Source: Lingula anatina
Taxonomy: Eukaryota > Brachiopoda > Lingulata > Lingulida > Lingulidae
Direction of reading: 5' to 3'
Length of the DNA: 27,771 nt
NCBI RefSeq assembly: GCF_001039355.2
Contig: NW_019775746.1
Location: 1,646,020-1,673,790, forward strand
The number at the start of each line of letters is the position of its first letter. The stretch's first letter is position 1. The position numbers and the translations under genes are program-made. Below the pieces are notes generated by a model. It saw only the letters and a list, made by a program, of their open reading frames with translations, ran no database searches and had not been told where the DNA came from. Shown one piece after another: positions 1 through 9,501 of the stretch.

Positions 1-466
1 TAGCGCATTCCATTTTTTACATTTCAATGCACTTTACAAATAATTAAAAAATTAAAAAAGTGCTCTTTTTTTACATCCAACATTCTTTTAAAAAAATCCG
101 TTTGTGGCTTTCTTATATCCCTTACCAGGTTAAATCTCCATGCATAATTTAAAATATACTAACGTACGTAAAACTGCACATTTAGTAAAAACATTAATGA
201 TTTTTTCCATGCTACCAGTAGCAAACAATGCTCTATTTTACCTTGATCTGCTACATGTTTTTGGGTTTGACAAAGCTTACAAATCTGCAAAAAGTTTTGC
301 GTACAGATGCAGAACTTGCGTTTCAAGTTATAAAATGATTAATCTTTTAAATTATTTAATATTTCAGATGAAATAACCTTCAGAAACAAATCCTCAAAGC
401 ATAAACGTTTTAGGATTACGAACCATTTTATTACAGCAGTTCCCATTTTTTCTTTAATATAACGCT
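1..466. repeat. Direct repeat A, copy 1
   Basis: This block recurs almost unchanged at 782-1238, starting with TAGCGCATTCC and ending with AATATAACGCT. I see one substitution (AGTAAAAACA versus AGTAAACACA) and a roughly 9-base length difference near 340 (ATCTTTTAAATTATTT versus ATCATTT). The short open frames inside (140-376 and its twin 921-1148) share the same sequence but resemble nothing I know, and I do not treat them as genes. Because the copies are separated by an N next to a TA run, an assembly duplication is the simplest reading. Confidence 0.9.
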
Positions 467-781
467 TGTAGAACTTACATAATGGGTATGTGATAACATC
501 TCAAACAATTATAGTAAAGTGTTGCATTGCAGTGGTTATGCAGTGGTAAACTAGCCAATCATATTTATTGGACTTGTAGCATTGGGTCATTTGCATAACT
601 GGTACTATAATAAAGAGCTGCACAGGTAGTGCAGTAGTTAGTTATTGTTCACTTGTGTTAGAGTTACTTACTTCAGGTGTCCAGGTAGCCTTCAGCAGAT
701 ATTATTAGTTTGTAAAAATACCAAAATATTCAGTGTGCCNTTATATATATATATATATATATATAATATTTATTTCTTATA
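467..781. other. Unique spacer with single-N gap and (TA)n
   Basis: This spacer lies between the two copies of direct repeat A. It is unique in the window and holds an N at 740 followed at once by a TA microsatellite (about 742-765). I see no coding signal. The N beside a simple repeat is typical of a joined contig end. Confidence 0.8.
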
Positions 782-1238
782 TAGCGCATTCCATTTTTTA
801 CATTTCAATGCACTTTACAAATAATTAAAAAATTAAAAAAGTGCTCTTTTTTTACATCCAACATTCTTTTAAAAAAATCCGTTTGTGGCTTTCTTATATC
901 CCTTACCAGGTTAAATCTCCATGCATAATTTAAAATATACTAACGTACGTAAAACTGCACATTTAGTAAACACATTAATGATTTTTTCCATGCTACCAGT
1001 AGCAAACAATGCTCTATTTTACCTTGATCTGCTACATGTTTTTGGGTTTGACAAAGCTTACAAATCTGCAAAAAGTTTTGCGTACAGATGCAGAACTTGC
1101 GTTTCAAGTTATAAAATGATTAATCATTTAATATTTCAGATGAAATAACCTTCAGAAACAAATCCTCAAAGCATAAACGTTTTAGGATTACGAACCATTT
1201 TATTACAGCAGTTCCCATTTTTTCTTTAATATAACGCT
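782..1238. repeat. Direct repeat A, copy 2
   Basis: Second copy of the block at 1-466, over 97% alike by eye apart from one 9-base deletion. It continues into different flanking DNA (CTTTTTCCTG from 1239 instead of TGTAGAACTT), so the two right-hand junctions differ. That is expected of two alleles or contig ends placed side by side, or of a true tandem duplication. Confidence 0.9.
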
Positions 1239-1540
1239 CTTTTTCCTGTTTTTCCTCAACACATTTTCTTCCATGGAAGCAATGCCTGGGCATACGCATG
1301 CTTCAAGATACCCTGAGAGCAATTTCTTTTATTAATGTTCGCGACCGTGTTTGATCTTAATTGTTTAAATATTGATATTTAACGTCATTTACAAATACCA
1401 ATAAAATAACCCCATGAAATAAATGAGAAATATTGAAAAATATGAAAGCCCACCAAGACGAGTTTGATACCTGTTATTACCTGGCGGTGCATAATTAACA
1501 GGTTTTATTGTTGACGAGCTCTTGGTCAACTACAATGCAT

Positions 1541-1765
1541 TTAAAATGCATCAGCAATTAGTAAGCTTGCCAACTGATGACAGTTAATGTAAAAGACTAT
1601 CAGCTTTTGATATGATCTAAAACACCTGAGGTGACCGAGATCACGAGCATCACAACTATTGTCACCGAAGTTAGTAAGTAAGTCACGGAAGACCGTCACA
1701 GACAAAGAAAGATTGTCAAGGAGTGCTGCAATTTTGGTGAATCCCACGGCAACACACTGAGGCAT
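1541..1765 (-). pseudogene. Possible decayed helix-turn-helix fragment
   Basis: A 74-codon minus-strand frame contains VGFTKIAALLDN followed by LSVTVFRDLLTNFG. This resembles, loosely, the two helices of the HTH found in some transposase/integrase-type proteins, where 'GF..I..LL.VS..T..R....FG' is common. A possible small insertion (NLSLSV for VSLST) would break the turn. The frame begins with an in-frame Met but has no recognisable neighbours, splice sites or terminal repeats. I cannot exclude chance similarity. Nothing else supports a gene in 1240-1865. Confidence 0.2.
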
Positions 1766-1865
1766 AAAGAAAATTGCTCAACTCTGTTCAACACAACTTT
1801 CCTAAACTATTCTGTCTGTATGCACCATGCAGCTCAGTTAAGTCTAATAGACCTTTATCCTCATT

Positions 1866-1963
1866 CCCAGCAGGCAAACGACATTGATTCTACGTTGATT
1901 CAACGTTGATCCACCAAAATTAACATTGATTCAACGGTGAATCAATGTCGTTTGTCTGCTGGG
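1866..1963. mobile_element. 98-bp CCCAGC-ended foldback element
   Basis: The sequence reads CCCAGCAGGCAAACGACATT at the left. Its right end, reverse-complemented, reads CCCAGCAGACAAACGACATT, so the terminal inverted repeats match over about 25 bases with one mismatch. The short centre holds repeated TTGATTCAACGTTGAT motifs. The whole unit could fold into a single hairpin. It shares its ends and internal GTTGA motifs with the larger element at 5279-6038. No coding capacity, so a non-autonomous MITE-like element. Confidence 0.8.
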
Positions 1964-3207
1964 CCACGTGACCCAGATCTGTTGCTTCGATTTCATTTAT
2001 GCATATTGAGGTGAGGTTTACTAAAACACTTTTTTTCTACTAATAGATTGTTTTTATAATTTTTAAATGGCGGGGATCGATTAAAACATACCTCTAGTGT
2101 ATAGATCGAGTGCTGAATCTTCAAAATTTGAGAAATGGATTTTTATGTGTCTATATATTGTCCTTTAAGTAAATCTATGTAAAAACCCATTTCATGCATT
2201 CATATCCAGCTGTAAAAGTAGATTTAAGACAACAACTCCACAAGAAACTGCCTTTTGTAGAATTGCGCCTTGTACTTTAGGTTTCCAAAAGTCCGGTGTA
2301 ACAAATAACGACAATGAAGAGTACTGTAGTATGGTATGAAATTAATATAACTATGAGGTCATGTATCCAAGTTTTTACAAATTAATTTTTATTGGCAGGT
2401 GAATTCAAGAAAAATTGAAACATGACAGATGTATGTAAATCACCCAATAAGTTGTTTAACAAAAATTGGATGTACATCATGTAATTGTCTTGAATAAACA
2501 GTACGTAGTAGTACTTATTTCAATCCCAAAACCTTGTCTATATAAGTGATCAGTTTTTAGACAACTTGACTTCCACATGTACTGAGATAGATATGTGCCA
2601 TATTTTGTGTTACTTTGACCGAATAACTGCTATCACAAACAGAAATACAAACTACAAGGTCATGCACTTAAACACATGTGATCCACCTAAAAAATATAGT
2701 AGACAACGGGAGGAAAAGTAGCACATTTGCATGTTCATGTAGGTGAAGGACATGTACCAGTACTTGTCTATGTTCATAAATCTCAACAGCATCTCAATAT
2801 CACTGCCTATAGACCTTTAATTCACACTTCTATACAAAAATCTGAAGCCTAATTCAAGGTTTAACAAAAGGAGGAAAATGAATTATTTTGCTTCTAATAA
2901 GCAAAGGGTTGATCCTGAGAGAGCCTTCTAAACTAATTTCCTTTTGATTGTTTATTGTAATGATTACTCCACTCAATTATCAAGAGGTGAGGAATGTGAC
3001 ACAAACATTAAATACAAACCTATTCAACTCCTTGTTTTGACTAGTCACGGCTTTCTCAAGACTGTTAATCTCCCCCAAAGACAGTAATATAAATTGACAA
3101 TTTTAAAAATGAAAAAGAGTGGATAACTATATAAAGCTCTTGACATCTACATCAGGGAAATAGTGAAAAAGGAAGTTTGTAGCCAACACCGATTGAAGAA
3201 TATTTGC

Positions 3208-3230
3208 AAAAAAAAAAAAAAAAAAAAAAA
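3208..3230. repeat. Poly(A) run, 23 bases
   Basis: Uninterrupted A homopolymer. It could be the tail of an old retroposed copy, but the DNA just upstream is not recognisable as a SINE or LINE and no target duplication is obvious. Confidence 0.8.
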
Positions 3231-4006
3231 CAGAAGTAGGAAATTTCATATTGCAATACGCTGGAGTTAACAATTTAAATATAGTAATTATGATAACCTA
3301 AAATTGAAGCAATTAAGCCCTTGACAGCACTGGATTATTTTATTTACAAATAAATAATAAAACAATAATTGGAAGCTGCCGGGGCATCATCCGTCCGATT
3401 CTCATTCAATCCTAGCCACTTTCATCTAAAAGGCATGCGTATAACTAATGTCATTTTCCTGTGCCACAAGCAAATCTCTGGTGATGAAGCCTGTTTAAAC
3501 GCGACCTTTGCTGCGTAGTACGTCCTCCGGGCGAATTTTGCTTTGCAAGTGTCACCGGCTCTTAGCTTGGCAAATTCAACATGTCAGTTGTACGTACATA
3601 TTATATCAATACTTTTTCTTTATAAAGTGAAAAAAGAACAAGCCTGTAGCTCAAAATTTTTGTAAGTTCAGCTATTTTTCAAGTAAAGAAATCGCTGCTC
3701 TACTTCCTTGTGGTCTCCATATTTTAACCCCACCTCAAGGCAGATCTCGTAAAATCACGGAGAAATGTGGTCTTCTCCTTGAGAACCCGGACAACCTCTA
3801 TTATGCCTAGTATTTAAAGTGATGAATGTGTAAGGCATGTGCCAAATTGTGTAATGCTCCAAGATTTGATTCCAGCTATGGTTCCATTGTTATCGTTTCT
3901 CCCCTTTCTATTGTCAAGAAAGGGGGCAGATGGGGAAAAAGTACAATATCTGGTCTTGCAGGACCTATAGGCAAGTCCATGGACTTTCTCTTTTAGAGCT
4001 CTGTAT

Positions 4007-4055
4007 ATAATTTCCTACTCAAATTCAATAGTAGTTATGGGTGTATCTCTGCTAA
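4007..4055 (+). repeat. Partial copy of the 166-bp repeat
   Basis: ATAATTTCCTACTCAAATTC followed by AATAGTAGTTATGGGTGTAT resembles the 3' half of the tandem units at 6660-7055 (GACTTCCTATATTCAAGTTC, AATAGTACGTATGGGTGAAT). It is in the same orientation and visibly diverged. It suggests the repeat is dispersed, not only tandem. Confidence 0.5.
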
Positions 4056-4142
4056 ACCATATGGAAAGCAAAAACTGACACCACATCCAGTGCTATACTA
4101 GATAAGCTCTATAGAATGCAACAAACAAGAGGTCTCTGGGTT

Positions 4143-4219
4143 TCACAGTTCCAGAATTAAAAAGCTAGAGTTTTCCGTTTCTGCATTTACTGACTGTTTC
4201 CCCTGTAAAAATGGACTGA
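4143..4219 (-). CDS. Tentative terminal coding exon of the minus-strand gene
   Basis: On the minus strand the tract CTTTCATCTTTATGTGTTTG ending GGTCAG forms a plausible acceptor just above 4219. Entered in phase 1, the phase left by exon 6322-6486, the frame runs 24 sense codons (SPFLQGKQSVNAETENSSFL and beyond) to a TGA at 4145-4143. Entered with one base, it is also open to a stop. A run this short stays open by chance fairly often, so this is only a candidate end for the gene. No family resemblance. Confidence 0.2.
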
Positions 4220-4609
4220 CTGACCCCAAACACATAAAGATGAAAGCAGACCCAAGTGTAACTTCTCACAATAATATAAAAGTCTAAACAGTTTCTGAAA
4301 ATTGCACAAAGTATTTTCTCAAATAAATTTGAAAGTTTTACAAAATTTTAACCTTGAAACATAAATTAAAGGTCAATAAAAGGTCATATTTAAAATTTCC
4401 ACAAATGATTTTCCATCAGCGTATGACAGTGATTTTCCTTAAATATCCTTCAGTTTGGGAAATAATAAGCATTTTTACATTTTAGAAAATTTTGACAAGG
4501 GTGCATTGCCATAAGCATCACACCTATGCACTAAGTTGAAATTATATGTGACCTAATTCCAAGAGATGAGACATAGGCCCTTGTAGTCTGTGAGGAGGGT
4601 AGGCAATAT

Positions 4610-4700
4610 CCCCCTTAATAACCAATCACCAAGAATTAAAACAACTCAATCACCAATAACAAAGATATATTCACATCAATCACCAATCACCAAGAATTCC
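4610..4700. repeat. Short CAATCACCA repeats
   Basis: CCAATCACCAAGAATT occurs twice (about 4622 and 4686), with two more CAATCACCA words between, giving a small irregular tandem array. Nothing else is seen between 4220 and 4895. Confidence 0.6.
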
Positions 4701-4895
4701 TGAATCGCGTTTCACGTAGAATATTGGGCTTAAATAATGCATCACACTTGAAAAATAAGGCCAATTATGCGGAACGCAAAAAGGATTCCCTACCCTTTGT
4801 GAGGAGGAGTGGTAACAGTGACTTTTTTGTGACGGGAGCCAACAGAGCCAGCAGACAGGACGAGTTGAGACTAAAACTATGTGTATACCCTTAAA

Positions 4896-5111
4896 GACCC
4901 CATTCCCATAGATATTTAGATCGATCTATTTTCCTAGGGAGTCTCATTAGATTGGTGTCAGCTTAACAGGCTTAAATGTCTGTCCCGCCTACTAAAAGCT
5001 GTAAGGGGGTAATTAACTATGGTGCGCGCTTGGCTGACTGCAATTTAGCGTGAACCCCCAGGGAGTTAGGTCGATCCAGATGGATCGATCTAAATCTCTG
5101 GGAATGCAGTC
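4896..5111. mobile_element. Foldback MITE, subfamily 1, copy 1
   Basis: Left end GACCCCATTCCCATAGATAT; right end reverse-complemented is GACTGCATTCCCAGAGATTT. Both are followed by TTAGATCGATC-type sequence, so the terminal inverted repeats are about 30 bases. The 216-bp unit is non-coding. TAAA directly flanks both ends (4892-4895 and 5112-5115), consistent with a 4-bp target duplication. It closely matches 8249-8498 and more distantly 17175-17402 and 23716-23949. The family must be mobilised in trans; I do not recognise its transposase superfamily. Confidence 0.85.
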
Positions 5112-5167
5112 TAAAACTCATGCTGATGGCACTAATAATTCATAGAACAGGTGCTGAGCTTACTTAC

Positions 5168-5220
5168 ACCCAATCAAAGTGCTCACCCACATCATTTGAA
5201 AGCTTTGAAACAAGTGAAGA
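5168..5220 (-). CDS. Candidate 53-nt internal exon
   Basis: On the minus strand a strong pyrimidine tract (CCCTGCTATTTTTTCACTAT then TTACAG) precedes TCTTCACTTG, and 53 bases later the donor GTAAGTAAG follows. Read in frame 0 it encodes SSLVSKLSNDVGEHFDW plus two bases; it is also open when entered with one base. Entered in phase 1, the phase exon 6322-6486 would leave, it meets a TGA after nine codons. So either another exon lies between, or exon 6322-6486 uses a different donor, or this is a non-coding or terminal exon. The splice sites are good; the connection is unproven. Confidence 0.35.
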
Positions 5221-5278
5221 CTGTAAATAGTGAAAAAATAGCAGGGAATGATCAGATTAAGTACTGTAGGAAATACTG

Positions 5279-6038
5279 CCCAGCAGGCACAGTTGCATTG
5301 GATCAACGTTGAAAACAGGTTGATACACTGAATTGCCGTTGATCTACCTAAATTCAACGTAAAATCAACGTTGATCCAGCCACGTCGAAACACTGTCATA
5401 ATGTGACGTTGACTCAACGTTGTATTTTGGTCATTGACAAAACCTTGCAGACATGGATTATATTTTAAAATATTAATTGTTGAAAACGTGATACTTTGTT
5501 TATCAATACTGTAACTAACTTTATCAAAATAATCAAAATAAGTGTTAAAAGTAAAAGTGACAGTTGTTTTGTGTCTTTAGTGAACTAGTGAATTTTCTTA
5601 ACTTGTTATTCAGAAATACATTCCAATAAACTGAATTCCTTGCAAGGTTTGCTAACACTAGGATGAATAATTCCTGTAAATGTGATGGAGTGAATTAATA
5701 AAGTTAACAGTTCTTGGTAACCTGTTATACATAGGCAGGTTGAGGTGACTGTGACTTTGTTACATATATATATATATATATATATATATTAATCTAAACC
5801 TTGGAAATTTTAACTTAAAAGCCATACTTTTATACCCTACCCTCAGGTCATTTCAATATCTTTTCATGCAAGAATGTTGTCTAACAACTGGGGTTGATAC
5901 AATGTTGTTATCTGACATTGATACAGCGTTGTTATCTGAGATTGAGTCAGCTTTCAAATCCAATGTTTATCCAACGTCTTATCAACGTCATGGTTCAACA
6001 TTGTTTCAATGTTAAAACAACATATTTTGCCCGCTGGG
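5279..6038. mobile_element. 760-bp CCCAGC-ended element with GTTGA repeats
   Basis: The left end CCCAGCAGGCA and the right end (reverse-complemented CCCAGCGGGCA) form short terminal inverted repeats. The first and last 130 bases are packed with degenerate CAACGTTGAT/GTTGA motifs; the middle is AT-rich and holds a TA microsatellite (about 5764-5789). No protein is encoded. Its ends match the 98-bp element at 1866-1963, so it is either a longer relative or two such elements capping unrelated DNA. It begins 59 bases from the candidate exon at 5168-5220. Confidence 0.65.
5764..5789. repeat. (TA)n microsatellite
   Basis: About 13 uninterrupted TA units inside the 760-bp CCCAGC-ended element. Confidence 0.9.
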
Positions 6039-6321
6039 TGGAAATTTCTCAGACCTTACTATGGAAAATACTGGGATACATTTATATAACTTGTTTTAAA
6101 CAATAGTTTTTATTGCAACTTTTAGAGTATTTCCTGGTATCTGTGCCCATTTACTCCAATGTTCACTTTTCTGGTTATGCGGGGTCAATGTCCGACTATT
6201 TTCCTTCATTTCCTATCGAACTTTATTAGACATGTCTAAACAAATTCTGATGGTACTTTTTCTACTGGGATTCATAGATAATATTATTGTAAATAGGCAG
6301 TGATAATTTGTTTATACTCAC

Positions 6322-6486
6322 AAGCATCTCCATACTTCCTGGTCCTGTTGTGCATGGCATGCATGGAAGGACTGCGTTGTGTGTTGTGTGTTGGATTATC
6401 TGTTCTGGGCACCTCATGATGCTTGGCTGGGTCTATCTGCAGCTGAACCAACTGTTCCATTACCTCTTCCTTGGTTGGATCATTAC
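6322..6486 (-). CDS. Coding exon 3 of the minus-strand gene, unknown protein
   Basis: On the minus strand CTTTTTGTTTCTAG gives a good acceptor just above 6486, and GTGAGT gives a strong donor just below 6322. The exon is 165 nt and is open only when entered with two bases completing a codon (phase 1); the other two frames hit stops early. It leaves in phase 1, so it is symmetric. The peptide starts NDPTKEEVMEQLVQLQIDP, likely an amphipathic helix. It then becomes polar and rich in His, Arg, Asn and Thr (AKHHEVPR..., MHAMHNRTRKYGDA). There is no membrane segment or signal peptide. Exon 8710-8791 leaves exactly the phase this exon needs, creating a Cys codon at the junction. I do not recognise the family. 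Confidence 0.6.
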
Positions 6487-6659
6487 CTAGAAACAAAAAG
6501 ATGATGTTTTATTATGTACAGGATCCATACCATTACCAATGTGGGAATCCATACCATTACCTATGTGGTTTTCATGTGAGAGCAATGTAAGTAACAATGT
6601 GTAACATGAAAATATTCAATCTAATTAGAGGATCAGAGAGGAGTATGGCTGCCAGATAT

Positions 6660-7055
6660 TATACCACAAGCAAGATTTAATGCATGCAAGTTTGATGGTA
6701 GCTATGGATATATCTGTTTTAGTTGGGGAGATTTTGGAGATGGGAAGTTTGGAAAGTGCATTTTATGCAAAAAGTAGGCCAAAGGTCAAAATCAAGGTCA
6801 CATTAAGATGCCTAATATATGATTTCCTATTCAAGTTCACAAGTTCTGTAAGTACTTGTGTATATCTGCCAGTTCTAGAGATATAAGAGCTAGAAGTTTT
6901 GCAGACAAGATATTTGCAAAGTGCATTTCAAGGCAAAAAGAAGCTCACAGGTCAAATTCAAGATCACATTAAGTTATGCCTTAAACATGACTTCCTATAT
7001 TCAAGTTCAATAGTACGTATGGGTGAATATATTTCTCTGTTAGTTTTGGATTTTT
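6660..7055 (+). repeat. Diverged ~166-bp tandem repeat, two units
   Basis: AAAGTGCATTT recurs at 6753 and 6918, and GATTTCCTATTCAAGTTCA at 6821 is matched by GACTTCCTATATTCAAGTTC at 6989. This gives a period of about 165-168 bases. Both units carry AGGTCAAA..CAAG(G/A)TCACATTAAG, a string of AGGTCA-like half-sites. A partial third copy lies at 4007-4055. The small frames 6680-6886 and 6899-7186 are by-products of the repeat. Confidence 0.65.
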
Positions 7056-7426
7056 TTACCATTGAGCAGCATTTCCTTAGGATTTGGGGGAAAGGGAGTC
7101 ACAATGTTAATCTGTCATTTGGTCACAGATTTACAGGGAGTCCAACCAAGTCCCAAAGTCCCCAAAATATACCACGAGTTGGGTGATATGTAAATTAATT
7201 ATTAATATATATTTTTAACATTCATTCAAGATATTAATCAAAGTATTTTTCTTACTTTTTCATATTGCTAACATATTTTTGGGATTCTATATATTATAAT
7301 AACTATTTTATTATGCATATGTGAATACAATATAATTATCTAGTTATAACAAATTTAAAATAATTGCAAGCAAAACCAAAGAACTAATGTCTGACTTCTC
7401 AAAAGAAATTCATAATTCAACATACA

Positions 7427-7568
7427 GGGATAACAACTGTTCATTTTGGCCAAAAAATGAATTTTCCTGGGGTAAAGGAAATTTTTCTTATACTTACCAA
7501 TGGTAAATGAATCCATTCCCAAATTAAAAATTAGTCCCTGTTTTTTTTTGTTTTTTTTTTCTAAAAGG
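7427..7568 (+). repeat. Dispersed repeat B, copy 1
   Basis: GGGATAACAACTGTTCATTT begins a block that matches 21057-21195 throughout: GGCCAAAAAATGAATTTTCC, then ACTTACCAATGGTAAATGAA, ending in a T-rich tail and CTAAAAGG. The copies differ by many small changes. It is non-coding, with a T-rich 3' end. It may be a retroposed or MITE remnant; no terminal inverted repeats were found. Confidence 0.65.
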
Positions 7569-8188
7569 TTTGGGTTTTTGTAATAATCTCTTAATAATTT
7601 TATTTGATAAGAATGATAATCAAGATCACAATTAAAAATACTGATATTTGATGTGTTTGACACCAATAAAATGTCAAAAACAATTCAATAAGCAAAGCAC
7701 ACATATTATTATGGACTGATACAAATTACTGACACATTGGTGAGTAGTGCTCAGTATCATAATAACACACACTGCTTTTTCATTGTGTAGAAAATGAAAC
7801 GTTTAAATTTATGATTATAACATGTATGAATAGACTACGCAGATGTATTTTCATCAGTAAATATTAAATAATACATTAAATGTTTAATTTTCAAATTTTT
7901 TGCATAATTTTTATGCATGATAAAACATGACTTTATAAATGTTCTGTAATTTTTTGGTCTTTGATGAAACATTCTTCAAGTAAAAATTCCTGCAAGTTTT
8001 TTCTATCAGTGCCAAGCTTCCATGTTTTGTTATATGCTATTATGACAAGCCACCAAAAATTGCCGCCTATTTAATTATATGAAAGACATAAAATGACAAA
8101 TTATGCACGTTCAAAGGCAATTACAACAGGATTCACTTGTCACAAATAATAGCCTCGAAACTAACGGTGATATCGCTATTAGCACTCG

Positions 8189-8220
8189 GTCACAAATTGC
8201 AATGCCTTCAAGCTATGGAA
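8189..8220. repeat. 32-bp direct repeat flanking MITE, left
   Basis: GTCACAAATTGCAATGCCTT followed by CAAGCTATGGA is repeated with three changes at 8502-8533, on the other side of the foldback MITE at 8249-8498. The period is 313 bases, so a small tandem duplication existed here and the MITE landed in it, or the MITE took part in making it. Confidence 0.75.
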
Positions 8221-8248
8221 TAGCGACAAATTGCCATGATTGCACTTA

Positions 8249-8498
8249 GACCCCATTCCCACAGATATTTAGATCGATTCTATTCTATCCCTCTGGGGAG
8301 TCTCACTAGATTGGAGTCAGCTTAACAGCCTTAAATGTCTGTCCCGCCTACTAAAAGCTGTAAGGGGGTAATTTTAATTAAAACTAGTTAAAACTATGGT
8401 GCGCGCTCGGCTGACTGCAATTTAGCGTGAACCCCCAGGGAGTTAGGTCGATTTAAATTTAAATCTCTGGATTGATCTAAATCTCTGGGAATGCACTC
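8249..8498. mobile_element. Foldback MITE, subfamily 1, copy 2
   Basis: Nearly identical in its core to 4896-5111 (TTAAATGTCTGTCCCGCCTA, CTAAAAGCTGTAAGGGGGTA, GTGCGCGCTCGGCTGACTGC) but with a duplicated segment near the right end (ATTTAAATCTCTGG twice) that lengthens it to about 250 bp. Terminal inverted repeats are GACCCCATTCCC and GAGTGCATTCCC. CTTA or TTAG lies at both edges; the exact target duplication is ambiguous. Non-coding and non-autonomous. Confidence 0.85.
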
Positions 8499-8501
8499 TT
8501 A

Positions 8502-8533
8502 GTCACAATTTGCAATGCTTTCAAGTTATGGAG
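8502..8533. repeat. 32-bp direct repeat flanking MITE, right
   Basis: Partner of 8189-8220, beginning GTCACAATTTGCAATGCTTT. The interval from here to the exon at 8710 is otherwise unremarkable intronic DNA. Confidence 0.75.
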
Positions 8534-8709
8534 CCCTGAACAAAAACAAAAATATGGGATGGCAGTTATCAGGTGACCCTTTCCAAAATACATAATGGGG
8601 AAACAACACATGCTTCCAAAGACAATGGAATGCGCAACAGCACTGGCGTCGCCACAGACAGACACAGTGAACAGCATATATGCTCACACACAAACAGATT
8701 GTTACTCAC

Positions 8710-8791
8710 ACTGAGGTTGCGAGGCTTTCCCTTGGGCAGCAGCAGTATACTGGTCTACTAAGCGTGTTGGAACTTTCCACTTCATAAACAT
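8710..8791 (-). CDS. Coding exon 2 of the minus-strand gene, unknown protein
   Basis: On the minus strand TTTGTCATGTTCTAG is the acceptor and GTGAGTAAC a strong donor, giving an 82-nt exon. In frame 0 it encodes MFMKWKVPTRLVDQYTAAAQ then GKASQPQ, plus one extra base. That extra T joins the GT at the start of exon 6322-6486 to make TGT (Cys) and continue the only open frame there. Entry in phase 0 also fits the end of the exon at 15467-15697. The three-way phase agreement is the main evidence that these exons belong together. The peptide is hydrophilic; I cannot name its family. Confidence 0.55.
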
Positions 8792-9438
8792 CTAGAACAT
8801 GACAAACATGAAGTTAAAGGATACATATTAAAGTAATTTGACATTGTATGCTTTTTGATATGTACTTGTGATATACATGATCATAATTATATTGAGGGCC
8901 CGGCAGCTGATGGGCAGTTGCATGCAGTGGACAAGTAGGAGTTGTAACTGACTTATCCCACACCTGGCACTTAGAGCAATGGGATATTTGCACTTATTAC
9001 TTGCAAAGAATTTGCAAGTCTATTGGTTGTTTGGAGAGATTCGGCCCAGGCAGGCAGAATATGGTTATGCAGGTAGGCTGGCCCATGTCATATGCCTTGT
9101 GTGCCCCTAACATGCATGGTTAAAACGGAAGAGGCCGTTGAACGGCAGCCATTACCTCTTCGATGAAACATACAAATTCGACGTTTTTGACGTGAAAACC
9201 GTTTTTTTGAGACGAGGTAGGTGTTACAAGGGGGTAAATGTATGCATCATATGACAGACAGTTGCTTTGTTTAGGTCATTGGGACGTTCAATTTGCAGTT
9301 ATTAGTGTTAAAGTGCAACGTGAAAAGGAGACATTATGCTTATTCCCAGGTCAACAAATGCATGTGGTGTGCAAAAGGAAGCTTTAGTCGCTGTGCACTA
9401 GGCACGTATATATTTTAGTGCCCTATCTTAATTGAATA

Positions 9439-9501
9439 GTCTGCATAGCTCAGGCATTAGAGTGGGAGGTCCTGGGTTCAAGCCCTGGTGTGATGTGCGA
9501 C
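9439..9501 (+). repeat. tRNA-derived SINE head or tRNA pseudogene
   Basis: CATAGCTCAGGCATTAGAG matches a tRNA D-arm/A box (TAGCTCAG..), and GGTTCAAGCCC matches a T-arm/B box (GGTTCRANYCC). Only about 20 bases separate them, so the anticodon arm is missing and this cannot be a working tRNA. A T-rich stretch ending in a T run follows (about 9500-9542). The internal pol III promoter boxes plus the tail suggest a SINE of tRNA origin, truncated or diverged. Confidence 0.5.

Larger units (their letters stand above)
1964..4142. other. AT-rich non-coding stretch
   Basis: No convincing exon or repeat family was seen here. It contains a 23-base A run (3208-3230) and scattered AGGTCA-like words. If the minus-strand gene ends near 4143, the upper part would be its 3' untranslated region or flank, but I could not assign a poly(A) signal with confidence. 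Confidence 0.6.
6487..8709 (-). other. Intron between coding exons 3 and 2
   Basis: This 2.2-kb interval is bounded by GTGAGT at the upper end (minus strand) and TTTGTTTCTAG at the lower end. It contains the diverged 166-bp tandem repeat, a copy of a dispersed repeat (7427-7568), a foldback MITE (8249-8498) and otherwise AT-rich DNA without coding signal (7190-7420, 7570-8180). Confidence 0.55.

Noticed and set aside
140-376. Conserved small protein duplicated at 921-1148
   Set aside because: The similarity simply follows the duplicated DNA (non-coding parts are equally alike), and the duplication is probably an assembly artefact.
9439-9501. Functional tRNA gene
   Set aside because: A-box and B-box are present but the anticodon arm is missing and the acceptor stem pairs poorly, so I call it a SINE head or pseudogene.
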